Origin: Chryseobacterium sp.
GTDB taxonomy: Bacteria > Bacteroidota > Bacteroidia > Flavobacteriales > Weeksellaceae
Assembly (NCBI RefSeq): GCF_029240215.1
Contig: NZ_JARBTK010000002.1
Location: forward strand, 372,001 to 436,000
DNA: 64,000 nucleotides
Direction of reading: 5' to 3'
Below, piece by piece: positions 42,924-51,938 of the stretch (position 1 is its first letter; each line of letters opens with the position of its first letter). A program made the translations under genes and the position numbers. The notes under the pieces were generated by a model, which was not told where the DNA came from, did not search any database, and saw only the letters and a list, made by a program, of their open reading frames with translations.

Positions 42924-44144
42924 ATGTTTGACATTCAGGAAATAAGAAGTCAGTTTTCTATATTAAATCAGGAAGTGAACGGGAAGCCATTGGTTTACCT
43001 GGATAATGCAGCAACATCTCAAAAGCCAAATTCTGTTTTAGAAGTCTGGAATCAATATTACACAGAAATTAATGCCAATGTTCACAGAGGAATTCATACT
43101 TTGAGTCAGCTGGCAACCGAAGAAATGGAGCTTTCAAGGAGAAAAATCCAAAAATTCATCAATGCTGAAAATGATTTTGAAGTTATTTTCACAAAAGGAA
43201 CTACAGAAGGAATCAACCTAATCTCTTATATTTTAACTCAAAAGCTTAAAAAAGACGATGAAATTATCATTTCTTACCTTGAGCATCACTCGAATATCGT
43301 TCCGTGGCAATTGCTTTGTGAAAGAACAGGAGCTAAACTTCGTGTTATCCCAATCGATCACAACGGAATTCTTCAGCTTGATTATCTGGATCAGTTTTTA
43401 AGCGAAAAAACAAAGGTCGTTTCTGTGAATCAGGTTTCTAATGCTTTGGGAATTGTCAACCCGATCGAAGAAATTATTGCAAAAACGAGAGCAAATTCAG
43501 ATGCTTATATTATTATTGATGGTGCTCAATCTGCGCCACATTTTAAGATTGATGTTCAGGCTTTAGACTGTGATTTCTTTGTTTTCTCAGGGCACAAAAT
43601 GTATGCTCCCATGGGAACCGGTATTTTGTACGGGAAACAGGCAATTTTGGAAGATTTGCCACCATTTCATGGAGGCGGAGAAATGATTGCGGTTTGTTCA
43701 TTTGACAGAACTACTTACGCAGGTTTGCCATTTAAATACGAGGCAGGAACACCAAATGTAGGTGGAAATATTGCTCTTGGAGCCGCAGTTGATTTTATTA
43801 ATAAAGTGGGTCACGAAAATATTCAACAGCACGAAAATGCTTTATTGGAATATGCTCAGAGACATCTTTTGGAAATAGATAGTTTAAAAGTATATGGCGA
43901 GAAAGCCAACAGGACGGGAGTTGTTTCTTTCAATCTTGAAGGTGTCGGAATTTCTTCTGATGTCGGAATGATCCTTGATAAAATGGGGGTTGCCGTAAGA
44001 ACCGGACATCACTGTACACAACCGATTATGGATTTCTTTGATATTGCAGGAACGGTAAGAGCCAGTTTTGCAGTTTACAACACTTTTCAGGAGATTGATT
44101 TGTTGGTTGAAGGTGTGAAAAAGGCGCAGAGAATGTTAGCTTAA
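42924..44144 (+). CDS. sufS: Cysteine desulfurase, SufS type
   Basis: A 406-residue PLP enzyme that takes sulfur from cysteine for Fe-S assembly. VYLDNAATSQKP is near residue 24, NVHRGIHTLSQLAT near 52, the PLP-binding FFVFSGHKMYAPMGTGILYG near 221 (Lys in GHK) and the catalytic Cys in RTGHHCTQPIMDFF near 358. The arrangement is that of group II (SufS) enzymes. It is monocistronic and about 29 kb from the sufABCD genes; no sufE or sufU is seen next to it. Confidence 0.92.
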   Translation: MFDIQEIRSQFSILNQEVNGKPLVYLDNAATSQKPNSVLEVWNQYYTEINANVHRGIHTLSQLATEEMELSRRKIQKFINAENDFEVIFTKGTTEGINLISYILTQKLKKDDEIIISYLEHHSNIVPWQLLCERTGAKLRVIPIDHNGILQLDYLDQFLSEKTKVVSVNQVSNALGIVNPIEEIIAKTRANSDAYIIIDGAQSAPHFKIDVQALDCDFFVFSGHKMYAPMGTGILYGKQAILEDLPPFHGGGEMIAVCSFDRTTYAGLPFKYEAGTPNVGGNIALGAAVDFINKVGHENIQQHENALLEYAQRHLLEIDSLKVYGEKANRTGVVSFNLEGVGISSDVGMILDKMGVAVRTGHHCTQPIMDFFDIAGTVRASFAVYNTFQEIDLLVEGVKKAQRMLA

Positions 44145-44168
44145 TTTATAGAATTATTTTTAAACATA

Positions 44169-44205
44169 AAAAAATCCCTTTTAGCAAAACTGAAAGGGAT
44201 TTTTT
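44169..44205. terminator. Terminator after sufS
   Basis: A 13-bp stem (AAAAAATCCCTTT with AAAGGGATTTTTT) with a T tract on the plus strand and A-rich left side. Confidence 0.85.
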
Positions 44206-44245
44206 ATTTATTAAACTTATAAAATTAAAGAAATTTCACATAAAG

Positions 44246-44324
44246 TTTGTCATTCCGGAGGAATCTCGGCAACAAATTTCACATAATATTTAATTCTAAA
44301 TCTAGATTCTACGGAATGACAGAG
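44246..44324. repeat. Palindromic intergenic repeat, copy 2
   Basis: Left arm at 44246-44266 contains GTCATTCCGGAGGAATCT; right arm at 44304-44320 reads AGATTCTACGGAATGAC. The right arm has lost bases relative to copy 1. It is located between convergent sufS and hemE. Confidence 0.8.
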
Positions 44325-44360
44325 ATGCCGTGAAATCTATTATAGTTTATTACAATAAAT

Positions 44361-45392
44361 TTAATTATTCGGCTTCCAATCTACCACCGCTCTGATAAAT
44401 GCTTCCGCATTTTCCAAAGGAATATTCGGTAAAATTCCGTGACCTAGATTCGCAATATATCTGTCTTTTCCAAAACGGTTGATCATTTCATTGACCATCT
44501 TTTTTATAGTTTCCGGAGTCGAATGTAATCTCGCAGGATCAAAATTTCCTTGCAAAGTCATTGTATGATTCGTCAACGTTCTTGCCAATTCCGGCTTGAT
44601 TGTCCAGTCAACGCCTAATGCAGAAACCGGCGACATCGTCATATCTTCCAACGCAAACCAACATCCTTTTCCGAAAACCACAACGTGCGTCAACGGACTT
44701 AAAGCTTCGACAATTTGGCTGATATATTGCCAAGAAAATTCCTGATAATCTTGTGGAGAAAGCATTCCGCCCCAAGAATCAAAAACCTGAACTGCAGAAA
44801 CACCTTTCTCAACTTTTCTTTTCAGATAAGCAATCGTTGTATCTGTAATTTTCTGAAGCAACAAATGTGCGGCTTCCGGCTGTTGGAAACAGAAAGATTT
44901 AGCAATATCAAACGCTTTGCTGCCTTTTCCTTCTACACAGTAGCAAAGAAGCGTCCAAGGTGAACCTGCAAAACCGATTAACGGAATTTCGTTGTCCAAT
45001 TTAATTAAAGTAAGTTCGATGGCATCAAAAACGTAGCCTAAAGTATCATTCACATCAGGAACGATCACATTCTGCACGTCTTCCATTGTTCTGATCGGAT
45101 TATCTAGCCATGGACCGATGTTTTCTTTCATTTTAAAGTCAATTCCCATCGCCTGAGGAACCACCAAAATATCAGAAAACAAAATCGCAGCATCCAAAGG
45201 ATATCTTCTGATGGGCTGAACGGTAATTTCAGAAGCCAGTTCCGGAGTCTGACATCTTGTGAAAAAGTCGTATTTGTCACGCAACGCAATGAATTCCGGC
45301 AAGTATCTTCCTGCCTGTCTCATCATCCAAACCGGCGGTCTTTCTACGGTTTCGCCACGAAGTGCTTTTAAATATAGGTCGTTTTTAATCAT
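44361..45392 (-). CDS. hemE: Uroporphyrinogen decarboxylase
   Basis: A 343-residue enzyme that converts uroporphyrinogen III to coproporphyrinogen III. The N-terminal signature [17 protein letters not shown] is near residue 19, and the second signature lies around [19 protein letters not shown] near 142. GNLDPA-like [10 protein letters not shown] is near 281 and [11 protein letters not shown] near 318. It is last in the hem unit, 7 nt after hemD. Confidence 0.95.
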   Translation of the reverse strand: MIKNDLYLKALRGETVERPPVWMMRQAGRYLPEFIALRDKYDFFTRCQTPELASEITVQPIRRYPLDAAILFSDILVVPQAMGIDFKMKENIGPWLDNPIRTMEDVQNVIVPDVNDTLGYVFDAIELTLIKLDNEIPLIGFAGSPWTLLCYCVEGKGSKAFDIAKSFCFQQPEAAHLLLQKITDTTIAYLKRKVEKGVSAVQVFDSWGGMLSPQDYQEFSWQYISQIVEALSPLTHVVVFGKGCWFALEDMTMSPVSALGVDWTIKPELARTLTNHTMTLQGNFDPARLHSTPETIKKMVNEMINRFGKDRYIANLGHGILPNIPLENAEAFIRAVVDWKPNN

Positions 45393-45399
45393 AATAATT

Positions 45400-46071
45400 T
45401 TATATTTTTCTTCTGATCAAATCGAATACAGATGCTAAAGTGTTGTCTTCAGACGTAAATATCGGGTTTGAACTGAATTTTCTCAGCTCTTTAGAAGTGG
45501 TTTCTCCGATTGAAAAGAGAACCGTGTTTTCTAAAGAATTATTTTTCGCAAAACTACGAACTCCACTTGGGCTAAAAAAAACTATTGCATGATATTTTTC
45601 AGGTATCGCAGGATTCAGCTCATCTGTTTTATAAATAGAGATTTTTTTATAGCTGATATTTTGAAGCGGAAGTTTTTGGTCTAAAACATCAATCGCCAGA
45701 TTTCCGCAAAAATGAATGAATTTTTCGTGCTGACAGTGATCAATGATAAATTTTGAAAGCGTATCAGCATTTTTTAAAACTTTAAAAGTCCCGAAACCGT
45801 TTTTCCGAAGTTCTCTTTTAGTTTTTTCGCCGACGCAGTAGATTTTATTGTAATTTTTTGCAGCAAAATCTTCGTTTGGTTTAAACTGATTTTCAAAAAA
45901 AGATTTTACGCCATTTGAACTTGTGAAAATCAGCGAGTAATTTTTTAAATCAAATGGTTCTATGTGTAAATTTTCTATTTTAATGACCTCAACACATTCA
46001 GCCGAAATATCATTTCCCAATTCTTTGGAAAGTATTTCTGAATCGATGTTTTTGGTGAATAAAATTTTCAT
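45400..46071 (-). CDS. hemD: Uroporphyrinogen-III synthase
   Basis: A 223-residue protein of the poorly conserved HemD family, which cyclises hydroxymethylbilane with ring D inversion. Visible features are [15 protein letters not shown] near residue 48, [16 protein letters not shown] near 79, and [17 protein letters not shown] near 161 with [14 protein letters not shown] near 187, matching the two-domain pattern. Position directly before hemE supports the call. It is preceded by the intergenic element at 46085. Confidence 0.85.
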   Translation of the reverse strand: MKILFTKNIDSEILSKELGNDISAECVEVIKIENLHIEPFDLKNYSLIFTSSNGVKSFFENQFKPNEDFAAKNYNKIYCVGEKTKRELRKNGFGTFKVLKNADTLSKFIIDHCQHEKFIHFCGNLAIDVLDQKLPLQNISYKKISIYKTDELNPAIPEKYHAIVFFSPSGVRSFAKNNSLENTVLFSIGETTSKELRKFSSNPIFTSEDNTLASVFDLIRRKI

Positions 46072-46084
46072 TTTATAATGTTGA

Positions 46085-46178
46085 GAATTTTAACGCAAAG
46101 GACGCAGAGATTTTTTTTAACAATTAACTGTTTTTAAGTTCGCAAAGGCGTTTCACTTAGCGAAGTCCACAAAGTTTT
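46085..46178. repeat. Dispersed intergenic element (second family), copy 2
   Basis: About 94 bp, starting GAATTTTAACGCAAAGG, with central TTCGCAAAGGCGTTTCAC and ending CACAAAGTTTT. Same orientation as copy 1 at 17438. It fills the gap between the amidase stop and the hemD start. Confidence 0.8.
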
Positions 46179-46187
46179 AAAAAGAGA

Positions 46188-46850
46188 TTAATTACTTGGT
46201 TTTTCTTTTAATTTTAAATCACCGACCTGAAGTCTTACTTTGCTCATGAAGTCTTTTCCGGGATCTTCTTTTCCGGTGAAATATTTTGGGTCAGATTCTT
46301 TCCAGAGTTTAGAATTTCTGAAAACTCCGTACTCTGAATGACCGATGAGATATTCTATTTTATATTTTTGAGTTAAATATCTCACTAACTGTGCGTTTGC
46401 GGCAACTTGCTTTTCTGTGAGCGGTTGGTTTTTGCTTCCTATATTTTCAATTCCGATGGCACAATAATTGAGTCCGATTGTGTGTCTTGCAAATAGAGTC
46501 GGTTCCATCAATTGATAAATTGTTCCGTCCCGGTCAACGATGTATTGTGAAGAAACATTCAGTGTGCTTTGTTTTTTTAAAGTATTTCTTGCACTTTCTA
46601 AATAAGTTTTATTGAAGTATTTAAAATTGCTTTCCACAGTTCCTCCTGCTGTATAATGCAGAACAATCATTTTCGGAACAATTGTAGGTGTTTTTTGAGT
46701 CAAGCCGTGATGGTCTTTCAGATATTCTAAACTGAGACGAATTCTTTCTTCGGAATAATTGATCGGTTTATTAATTACCTTAAAATCAATTTTCTGCGCA
46801 GGAGAAAAATTTAAAATCAATAAAAATAAAATGCAGATAAGATTCTTCAT
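46188..46850 (-). CDS. N-acetylmuramoyl-L-alanine amidase (Amidase_2 family)
   Basis: A 220-residue exported peptidoglycan hydrolase with signal MKNLICILFLLILNFSPA. Zinc-ligand regions fit the Amidase_2/PGRP fold: MIVLHYTAGGTVESNF near residue 67, HTIGLNYCAIGIENIG near 122, YLIGHSEYGVFRNS near 166 and KEDPGKDFMSKVR near 196. It cleaves the bond between MurNAc and the stem peptide. It follows the DUF1287 gene by 6 nt, so they form a pair within the hem cluster. A role in muropeptide recycling or defence is inference. Confidence 0.88.
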   Translation of the reverse strand: MKNLICILFLLILNFSPAQKIDFKVINKPINYSEERIRLSLEYLKDHHGLTQKTPTIVPKMIVLHYTAGGTVESNFKYFNKTYLESARNTLKKQSTLNVSSQYIVDRDGTIYQLMEPTLFARHTIGLNYCAIGIENIGSKNQPLTEKQVAANAQLVRYLTQKYKIEYLIGHSEYGVFRNSKLWKESDPKYFTGKEDPGKDFMSKVRLQVGDLKLKEKPSN

Positions 46851-46856
46851 GAGTAA

Positions 46857-47438
46857 TTATTTCGGATATTGATAGTGTCCGGTAATCGTAAATTTAAACA
46901 AGCAATCTTCAATAACTTGTCCGCCTCCAATATTATGAACGATTAAATATCGTTTTCCATCCGCCGATTTTTTATTCACTACAATTCCGATGTGTGTCAA
47001 ATTTCCGGGAAGTAGCCAAGTCACAATATCTCCGGGAACATAAAGTGAAGGGTTGTTTTCAATAGATTTTGACTTTCCAAATTTGGCAAAGAAAACCATC
47101 AGGTTTGGAACTCTTCTGTGATCAATATTCGTGTCTGGTTTTTTCAGACCAAACTTTTTAGGATATTTAGAAAAATTCTTCTTCATATCTTCATGCACTT
47201 CTTTCTGTAGATCAATTCCGAGTTTTCTGTAAGCTCTGATGATAACATCCGTACAAACTCCTTTATCCGCAGCAACATCACCATTTGGATATTTGATTGA
47301 GTAATAAGCGGGATCATAAGTCACCTTATCTTTGGTTAAACTCAATGCAGCATCAGAAAGCTTTTGAGCAACCTGATTTTGTGCATTTGCCGTAAAAACA
47401 AAAAACAGGAATAAGATTATAGAAAAGTACTTTCTCAT
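46857..47438 (-). CDS. DUF1287 domain protein (NlpC/P60-like fold)
   Basis: A 193-residue exported protein with signal MRKYFSIILFLFFVFTANA. The DUF1287 pattern is clear: YPNGDVAADKGVCTDVIIRA near residue 50 gives the candidate nucleophile Cys, followed by HRRVPNLMVFF near 105, LPGNLTHIGIVVNKKS near 143 (His) and YLIVHNIGGGQV near 166. The family is predicted to be a papain-like peptidase or hydrolase. It is paired with the amidase, which suggests a cell-wall role. Confidence 0.82.
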   Translation of the reverse strand: MRKYFSIILFLFFVFTANAQNQVAQKLSDAALSLTKDKVTYDPAYYSIKYPNGDVAADKGVCTDVIIRAYRKLGIDLQKEVHEDMKKNFSKYPKKFGLKKPDTNIDHRRVPNLMVFFAKFGKSKSIENNPSLYVPGDIVTWLLPGNLTHIGIVVNKKSADGKRYLIVHNIGGGQVIEDCLFKFTITGHYQYPK

Positions 47439-47633
47439 CGGTTTGAAGATTTTGAATTGAAAACAGTTTTGTAAAGTTCAAAAATTTAATTTAAACATTA
47501 AGAATCTTTATACATAAAGAAATGTTAAGATTCAGATAAATCTGAATTCAGCGGTGTGCTAAATAAATTTCTTTAGAAATTCACTTAAATTATCTTTAAA
47601 ACTTATAATCTTAATGGTAAAAATATTTAAAAT

Positions 47634-48542
47634 TTACAGCTGACTTTTAATTTCAGCCATCAATTCTCTTCCACCATTTTCTAATACAATGTTTGCAAAT
47701 TTCTCTCCGAAATTTTCTTCTTCATTATATTCAAAACTTTCGTCGATACCGATATAGTTTTTCCCGTCAAGCGAACAAAGCGCTCCTTTGAAACGGATCT
47801 GGTTTTCGATTTTTTCCGCAAATGCGCCAATCGGAGCCGTACAACCTCCTTCCAATGTGCTCAGGAAATTTCTTTCCATTTCTACGCAGATTTGGGTTTG
47901 CTTATGGTTGATTGATTTTAAAATTTCGTTGATTTCCGGTTTTTCAGAATGTCCGGCAATGGCGATTACACCTTGCGAAGCAGCAGGAATCATGACGGGA
48001 AGCATCTCGTAATTGATGTCCATATTCATCCTTTTAATTCCGGCCAAAGATAAAATGGTTGCATCGAAGTCTTGTTCTTCCAGTTTTTTTAATCTCGTCT
48101 GAATATTTCCACGGATGTCAAAAAATTCTGTATTCGGATAATGTTTTAACCAAAAAGCTCGTCTTCTCAAACTGCTGGTTGCCAATTTTAGTTCATGAAA
48201 TTCTTTATCCTTCGCAGATTCTCTTCTGATCAGAACGTCTTGCGGGAAATCTCTTTCAAGATGAGCGATCAGTTCGATGTTCTGAGGAAGTTGAGTTGGT
48301 ACGTCTTTCAAAGAGTGTACGGCAATATCAATTTCGTCATTTAATAAAGCGATATCCAGATCTCGCGTAAAAACACCCGTAATTCCTAAAGAATAAAGTG
48401 GTTGATTGAGATTTTTGTCTCCCGAAGAAACAATTGGTGTAATCTCTGTGAGATAATTATTGTTTTGTAAATGCCTTGCTACTTCTCTGGCTTGCCAAAG
48501 TGCGAGTGCCGAGTTTCTTGTTCCTATTCTAATGCTTTTCAT
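47634..48542 (-). CDS. hemC: Hydroxymethylbilane synthase (porphobilinogen deaminase)
   Basis: A 302-residue enzyme that joins four porphobilinogens. It begins MKSIRIGTRNSALALWQA. VHSLKDVPTQLP near residue 80 holds the catalytic Asp region, ATSSLRRRAFWLKHYPN near 120 the Arg cluster, and FLSTLEGGCTAPIGAFA near 230 the cofactor Cys. The start at 48542 overlaps the end of hemA by 14 nt; upstream codons have no family counterpart. Confidence 0.94.
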   Translation of the reverse strand: MKSIRIGTRNSALALWQAREVARHLQNNNYLTEITPIVSSGDKNLNQPLYSLGITGVFTRDLDIALLNDEIDIAVHSLKDVPTQLPQNIELIAHLERDFPQDVLIRRESAKDKEFHELKLATSSLRRRAFWLKHYPNTEFFDIRGNIQTRLKKLEEQDFDATILSLAGIKRMNMDINYEMLPVMIPAASQGVIAIAGHSEKPEINEILKSINHKQTQICVEMERNFLSTLEGGCTAPIGAFAEKIENQIRFKGALCSLDGKNYIGIDESFEYNEEENFGEKFANIVLENGGRELMAEIKSQL

Positions 48543-49803
48543 TGAATTCGTTATTGGGTTGTTCAACTAATATTTCGTGCATTAATTTACTAATTTCTTC
48601 GGCTTTTAGAGGATTATCGATGATATATTTTGCAAAACGGTTGGTGATTTTCTGAATCATTTTCTCAGAAAGCTCCATGTCTGTGATGTTTATGTATTTA
48701 TTTTTTCTATAAAAATTGTGCATTTCATTGCGTTCCATATTCTTTAGAACTGCTTTGAAGTGATGAATATTCGGTGCCAGTTTTCTCTTTTTTTCCCACT
48801 CAAGGAAGTCTTTGGTCATTTCCTTGATGATTTTTTCAGCTTTCGGGATTTCTTTTTCTCTCTGCTGAATGGTTTCCTGGATTTGTTTAGAAAGTTCATC
48901 AACATCGATCAGATGTACGTGACCGAGTTCAGAAACATTTTTGTCAACATTATGCGGAATCGAAAGATCAATCACCAGAGTTTCTCTTCCGTTCTGAAAA
49001 TGTGATTGGTCTACAATCGGTTTTTTTGCTCCGGTCGCTACAATAAGAATGTCAGTTTTTTCCAGTTCTTTTTCAAAATCGGAATACTCGATGTGTGGAA
49101 TTTTATATTTCTCAGAAATTTTCTCTGCGGTTTCCTGAGTTCGGTTGGCAATTTTTATTTGAGGCTGATAAATGTGTTTTACTAAATTTTCAACAGTGTT
49201 CTGTCCGATTTCCCCGACTCCCAAAAGTAAAATGTTTTTCTCGGTAAGTCTTTTCTGATTGTTGAGAATATAATGAACTGCCGCATAAGAAACTGAAGCC
49301 GCTCCGTTGGAAATTCCGGTTTCGTTTTTTATTCTTTTCGAAATCTGAATTGCAGAATTTATAGAGCGTTCCAGATAAGGATTGGAGTTTTGTCTCTCTT
49401 TTTTGAATCTTGCGTATGCTTTTTTAATCTGCCCGATAATTTCAAAATCACCGATGATCTGACTTTCCAGACCTGCAGCTACCCGGAATAAATGTTGAAG
49501 CGCTTCTTCTTTTGTTAGAATATTGGCAAACGGCAAAAAATCTGACAGGTTTACACCGATTGTTTTGCAGTACTCTTCTGCCACCAAAAGGTAATTGCTG
49601 GAAGTAGTATAAATTTCAGTTCTGTTACAGGTAGAAACTACAAAAGCATCTCCCAAATCTTCATTGTGAATTCGGGTGACAAAATTTTTGATATTTTCAT
49701 CAAAGAATGCAAATTTCCCCCTCGTTTCTACATCAGCCTTCTCAAAGCTTACAGAAAGTACAGCGAAATTTGACGTCTGATGTATGTTGGAATACTGTAT
49801 CAT
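48529..49803 (-). CDS. hemA: Glutamyl-tRNA reductase
   Basis: A 424-residue enzyme that starts the C5 tetrapyrrole pathway by reducing glutamyl-tRNA to glutamate-1-semialdehyde. The catalytic Cys is in FVVSTCNRTEIYTTSS near residue 52, then GLESQIIGDFEIIGQIKKAY near 108 and the NADPH-binding NILLLGVGEIGQNTV near 180. I use the ATG at 49803; the longer frame starts with TTG and would overlap the -7 box. It opens the hem unit and is divergent from mreB. Confidence 0.95.
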   Translation of the reverse strand: MIQYSNIHQTSNFAVLSVSFEKADVETRGKFAFFDENIKNFVTRIHNEDLGDAFVVSTCNRTEIYTTSSNYLLVAEEYCKTIGVNLSDFLPFANILTKEEALQHLFRVAAGLESQIIGDFEIIGQIKKAYARFKKERQNSNPYLERSINSAIQISKRIKNETGISNGAASVSYAAVHYILNNQKRLTEKNILLLGVGEIGQNTVENLVKHIYQPQIKIANRTQETAEKISEKYKIPHIEYSDFEKELEKTDILIVATGAKKPIVDQSHFQNGRETLVIDLSIPHNVDKNVSELGHVHLIDVDELSKQIQETIQQREKEIPKAEKIIKEMTKDFLEWEKKRKLAPNIHHFKAVLKNMERNEMHNFYRKNKYINITDMELSEKMIQKITNRFAKYIIDNPLKAEEISKLMHEILVEQPNNEFNEKH

Positions 49804-49812
49804 AAGCAATCG

Positions 49813-49820
49813 CAAAAATA
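49813..49820 (-). promoter_or_regulatory. -7 box for the hem unit
   Basis: Minus strand reads TATTTTTG, 9 nt before the hemA ATG at 49803, so the leader would be only a few bases long. Confidence 0.5.
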
Positions 49821-49999
49821 CGATATTTTTAATTAAGCATCCTCAGATAATGTATATGATAATTATCGTAAAAAGCTATGAATTAATGCCTGGAAATTGT
49901 GAATATTTCACAATCAAAAAGTTAAACGTATTTTTAAAATTTAATAAAATTTTAACCAAATTATATTTACTATGGTATTCATTAGTAGTCTTAAATTTA

Positions 50000-50024
50000 T
50001 ATCTTTGTAAACTTAAATCAAGGA
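50000..50024 (+). promoter_or_regulatory. -7 box and Shine-Dalgarno site for mreB
   Basis: TATCTTTG at 50000-50007 matches the -7 consensus. AAGGAG at 50020-50025 sits about 5 nt before the ATG at 50031; a site this strong is rare in this window. Confidence 0.6.
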
Positions 50025-50030
50025 GAAATT

Positions 50031-51056
50031 ATGAGTTTATTCGATATGTTTACGCAAGAGATTGCGATAGACCTTGGAACCGCCAACACGCTTATTATCC
50101 ATAATAATAAAATTGTTATAGACCAGCCTTCAATTGTTGCAATTGAGCGTTCTACGGGTAGGCCGATTGCTGTGGGAGAACAGGCAAAACATATGCAGGG
50201 TAAAACCCATGAAGACATAAAAACCATCCGCCCGCTGAAAGACGGAGTTATCGCAGACTTCCATGCTTCAGAGCACATGATCAAAGAATTTATCAAGAAA
50301 ATTCCCGGGATCAAAGGCAGATTTATTCAGCCTGCTTTAAGAATTGTAATCTGTATTCCTTCCGGAATCACTGAAGTTGAAAAAAGAGCGGTAAGAGATT
50401 CTGCTCAGAAAGTAAATGCAAAAGAAGTACGATTGATTTATGAGCCAATGGCTGCTGCAATAGGAGTAGGTATTGATGTGCAAAAACCTGAAGGTAACAT
50501 GATCATCGACATAGGTGGTGGTACTACGGAAATTGCTGTTGTTGCTTTAGGGGGTATTGTTTGTGACAAGTCTGTGAAAATTGCAGGTGATGTATTTACA
50601 AACGATATCGCATATTTCTTAAGAACACACCATAATCTTTACATTGGTGAAAGAACTGCTGAAAGAGTGAAAATTGAAGTTGGTTCTGCAGTTGAAGATC
50701 TTGATGTTGATATTGATGATATTCCGGTACAAGGTAGAGATCTTATTACGGGTAAGCCAAAAGAAATTATGGTTGGCTACAAAGAAATTGCTCGTGCTCT
50801 TGATAAATCGATCATCAGAATTGAAGATTCTGTAATGGAAACTCTTTCTCTTACACCTCCGGAATTGGCTGCCGATATTTACAAAACCGGCATTTATCTT
50901 GCTGGTGGTGGTGCTTTGTTAAGAGGTCTTGCAGACAGACTGCATAAGAAAACAGGTCTTCCTGTATTTGTGGCAGAAGATCCTTTGAGAGCTGTTGTAA
51001 GAGGAACGGGTATCGCACTTAAGAATATGGATAAATTCAATTTCTTAATTAAATAA
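50031..51056 (+). CDS. mreB: Rod shape-determining protein MreB
   Basis: A 341-residue bacterial actin that guides lateral wall synthesis. The phosphate-1 motif EIAIDLGTANTLI is near residue 10, phosphate-2 NMIIDIGGGTTEIAVVALGG near 157, and the adenosine region GIYLAGGGALLRGLADRL near 285. Length and motifs are standard. It leads the mreBCD-mrdA-rodA operon and is the only gene here with a strong Shine-Dalgarno site that I noticed. Confidence 0.96.
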   Translation: MSLFDMFTQEIAIDLGTANTLIIHNNKIVIDQPSIVAIERSTGRPIAVGEQAKHMQGKTHEDIKTIRPLKDGVIADFHASEHMIKEFIKKIPGIKGRFIQPALRIVICIPSGITEVEKRAVRDSAQKVNAKEVRLIYEPMAAAIGVGIDVQKPEGNMIIDIGGGTTEIAVVALGGIVCDKSVKIAGDVFTNDIAYFLRTHHNLYIGERTAERVKIEVGSAVEDLDVDIDDIPVQGRDLITGKPKEIMVGYKEIARALDKSIIRIEDSVMETLSLTPPELAADIYKTGIYLAGGGALLRGLADRLHKKTGLPVFVAEDPLRAVVRGTGIALKNMDKFNFLIK

Positions 51057-51083
51057 TTTTTAACTTTTTACGACTTTATCTGA

Positions 51084-51938
51084 ATGGGATTTTTGCTGAG
51101 ATTATTTTCTAAGAATGCGCTTTTTGTATTCTTTATTTTCCTGCAAATTATTGCTCTTGTTCTGATATTCTCTAAAAACGCAATGCAACAATCTTGGCTT
51201 GCGGGGCAAACTGCTGCATTTAATTCTTGGGTTTCCGGACATATTGATGAAGGGGTTACTTATTTTAAACTTAAACAAGTTAATGAAGACCTTGTTGCCC
51301 AAAACAAAGCTTTAATGCTCGAGCTATACGGTAAGCAAGGAGCTAAAAACCCTATATTCAGAAAAGTGCACGATACTTTGGGAGGCGGACAAATCTATAC
51401 GTTCGTAGACGGTGAAATTGTTTTCAACAGCATCAACCGAAGAAATAATTACTTCACAATCAACCGTGGAAAACGAGACGGAGTTTTTCCTCAGATGGGC
51501 GTTATGGCTCCGAAAGGAATTGCCGGAATCGTGATCAATTCTACAGACAGTTATGCATTGGTACAATCTGTTCTGAGTGTCAATAAAATCAGAATCAATG
51601 CTGCTCTGAAAAAATCAGGCTATTTTGGTACTTTAACCTGGAGAGGTGACAACTCACGGGTGATGCACTTGGCAGATGTTCCTAAATATGTTTCTTTGAA
51701 AATTGGCGATACCATTATAACCGACGGAAAATCAGCTATTTTCCCAAAAGGTGTTATGATTGGAACGGTTGCAGGATATTCGGTTGATAGTCAAACGGGT
51801 TTCTGGGATATTTCTGTAGAACTAAGTGAAAAAATGGGTGCTTTAAATAAAGTTTTTGTTGTTAAAAACCTGAAGAAAGCTGAGGTTCAGAAAATAAGCG
51901 ATACGATGCAAGCTGTAATAAAAAAAGAAAATGATTAG
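51084..51938 (+). CDS. mreC: Rod shape-determining protein MreC
   Basis: A 284-residue inner-membrane protein with one N-terminal helix (FVFFIFLQIIALVLIF) and a periplasmic part: a coiled-coil stretch (YFKLKQVNEDLVAQNKALML) followed by the beta-barrel domains (NYFTINRGKRDGVFPQMGVM, GTLTWRGDNSRVM). MreC links MreB to PBP2 and RodA. It overlaps mreD by 8 nt. Confidence 0.93.
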   Translation: MGFLLRLFSKNALFVFFIFLQIIALVLIFSKNAMQQSWLAGQTAAFNSWVSGHIDEGVTYFKLKQVNEDLVAQNKALMLELYGKQGAKNPIFRKVHDTLGGGQIYTFVDGEIVFNSINRRNNYFTINRGKRDGVFPQMGVMAPKGIAGIVINSTDSYALVQSVLSVNKIRINAALKKSGYFGTLTWRGDNSRVMHLADVPKYVSLKIGDTIITDGKSAIFPKGVMIGTVAGYSVDSQTGFWDISVELSEKMGALNKVFVVKNLKKAEVQKISDTMQAVIKKEND

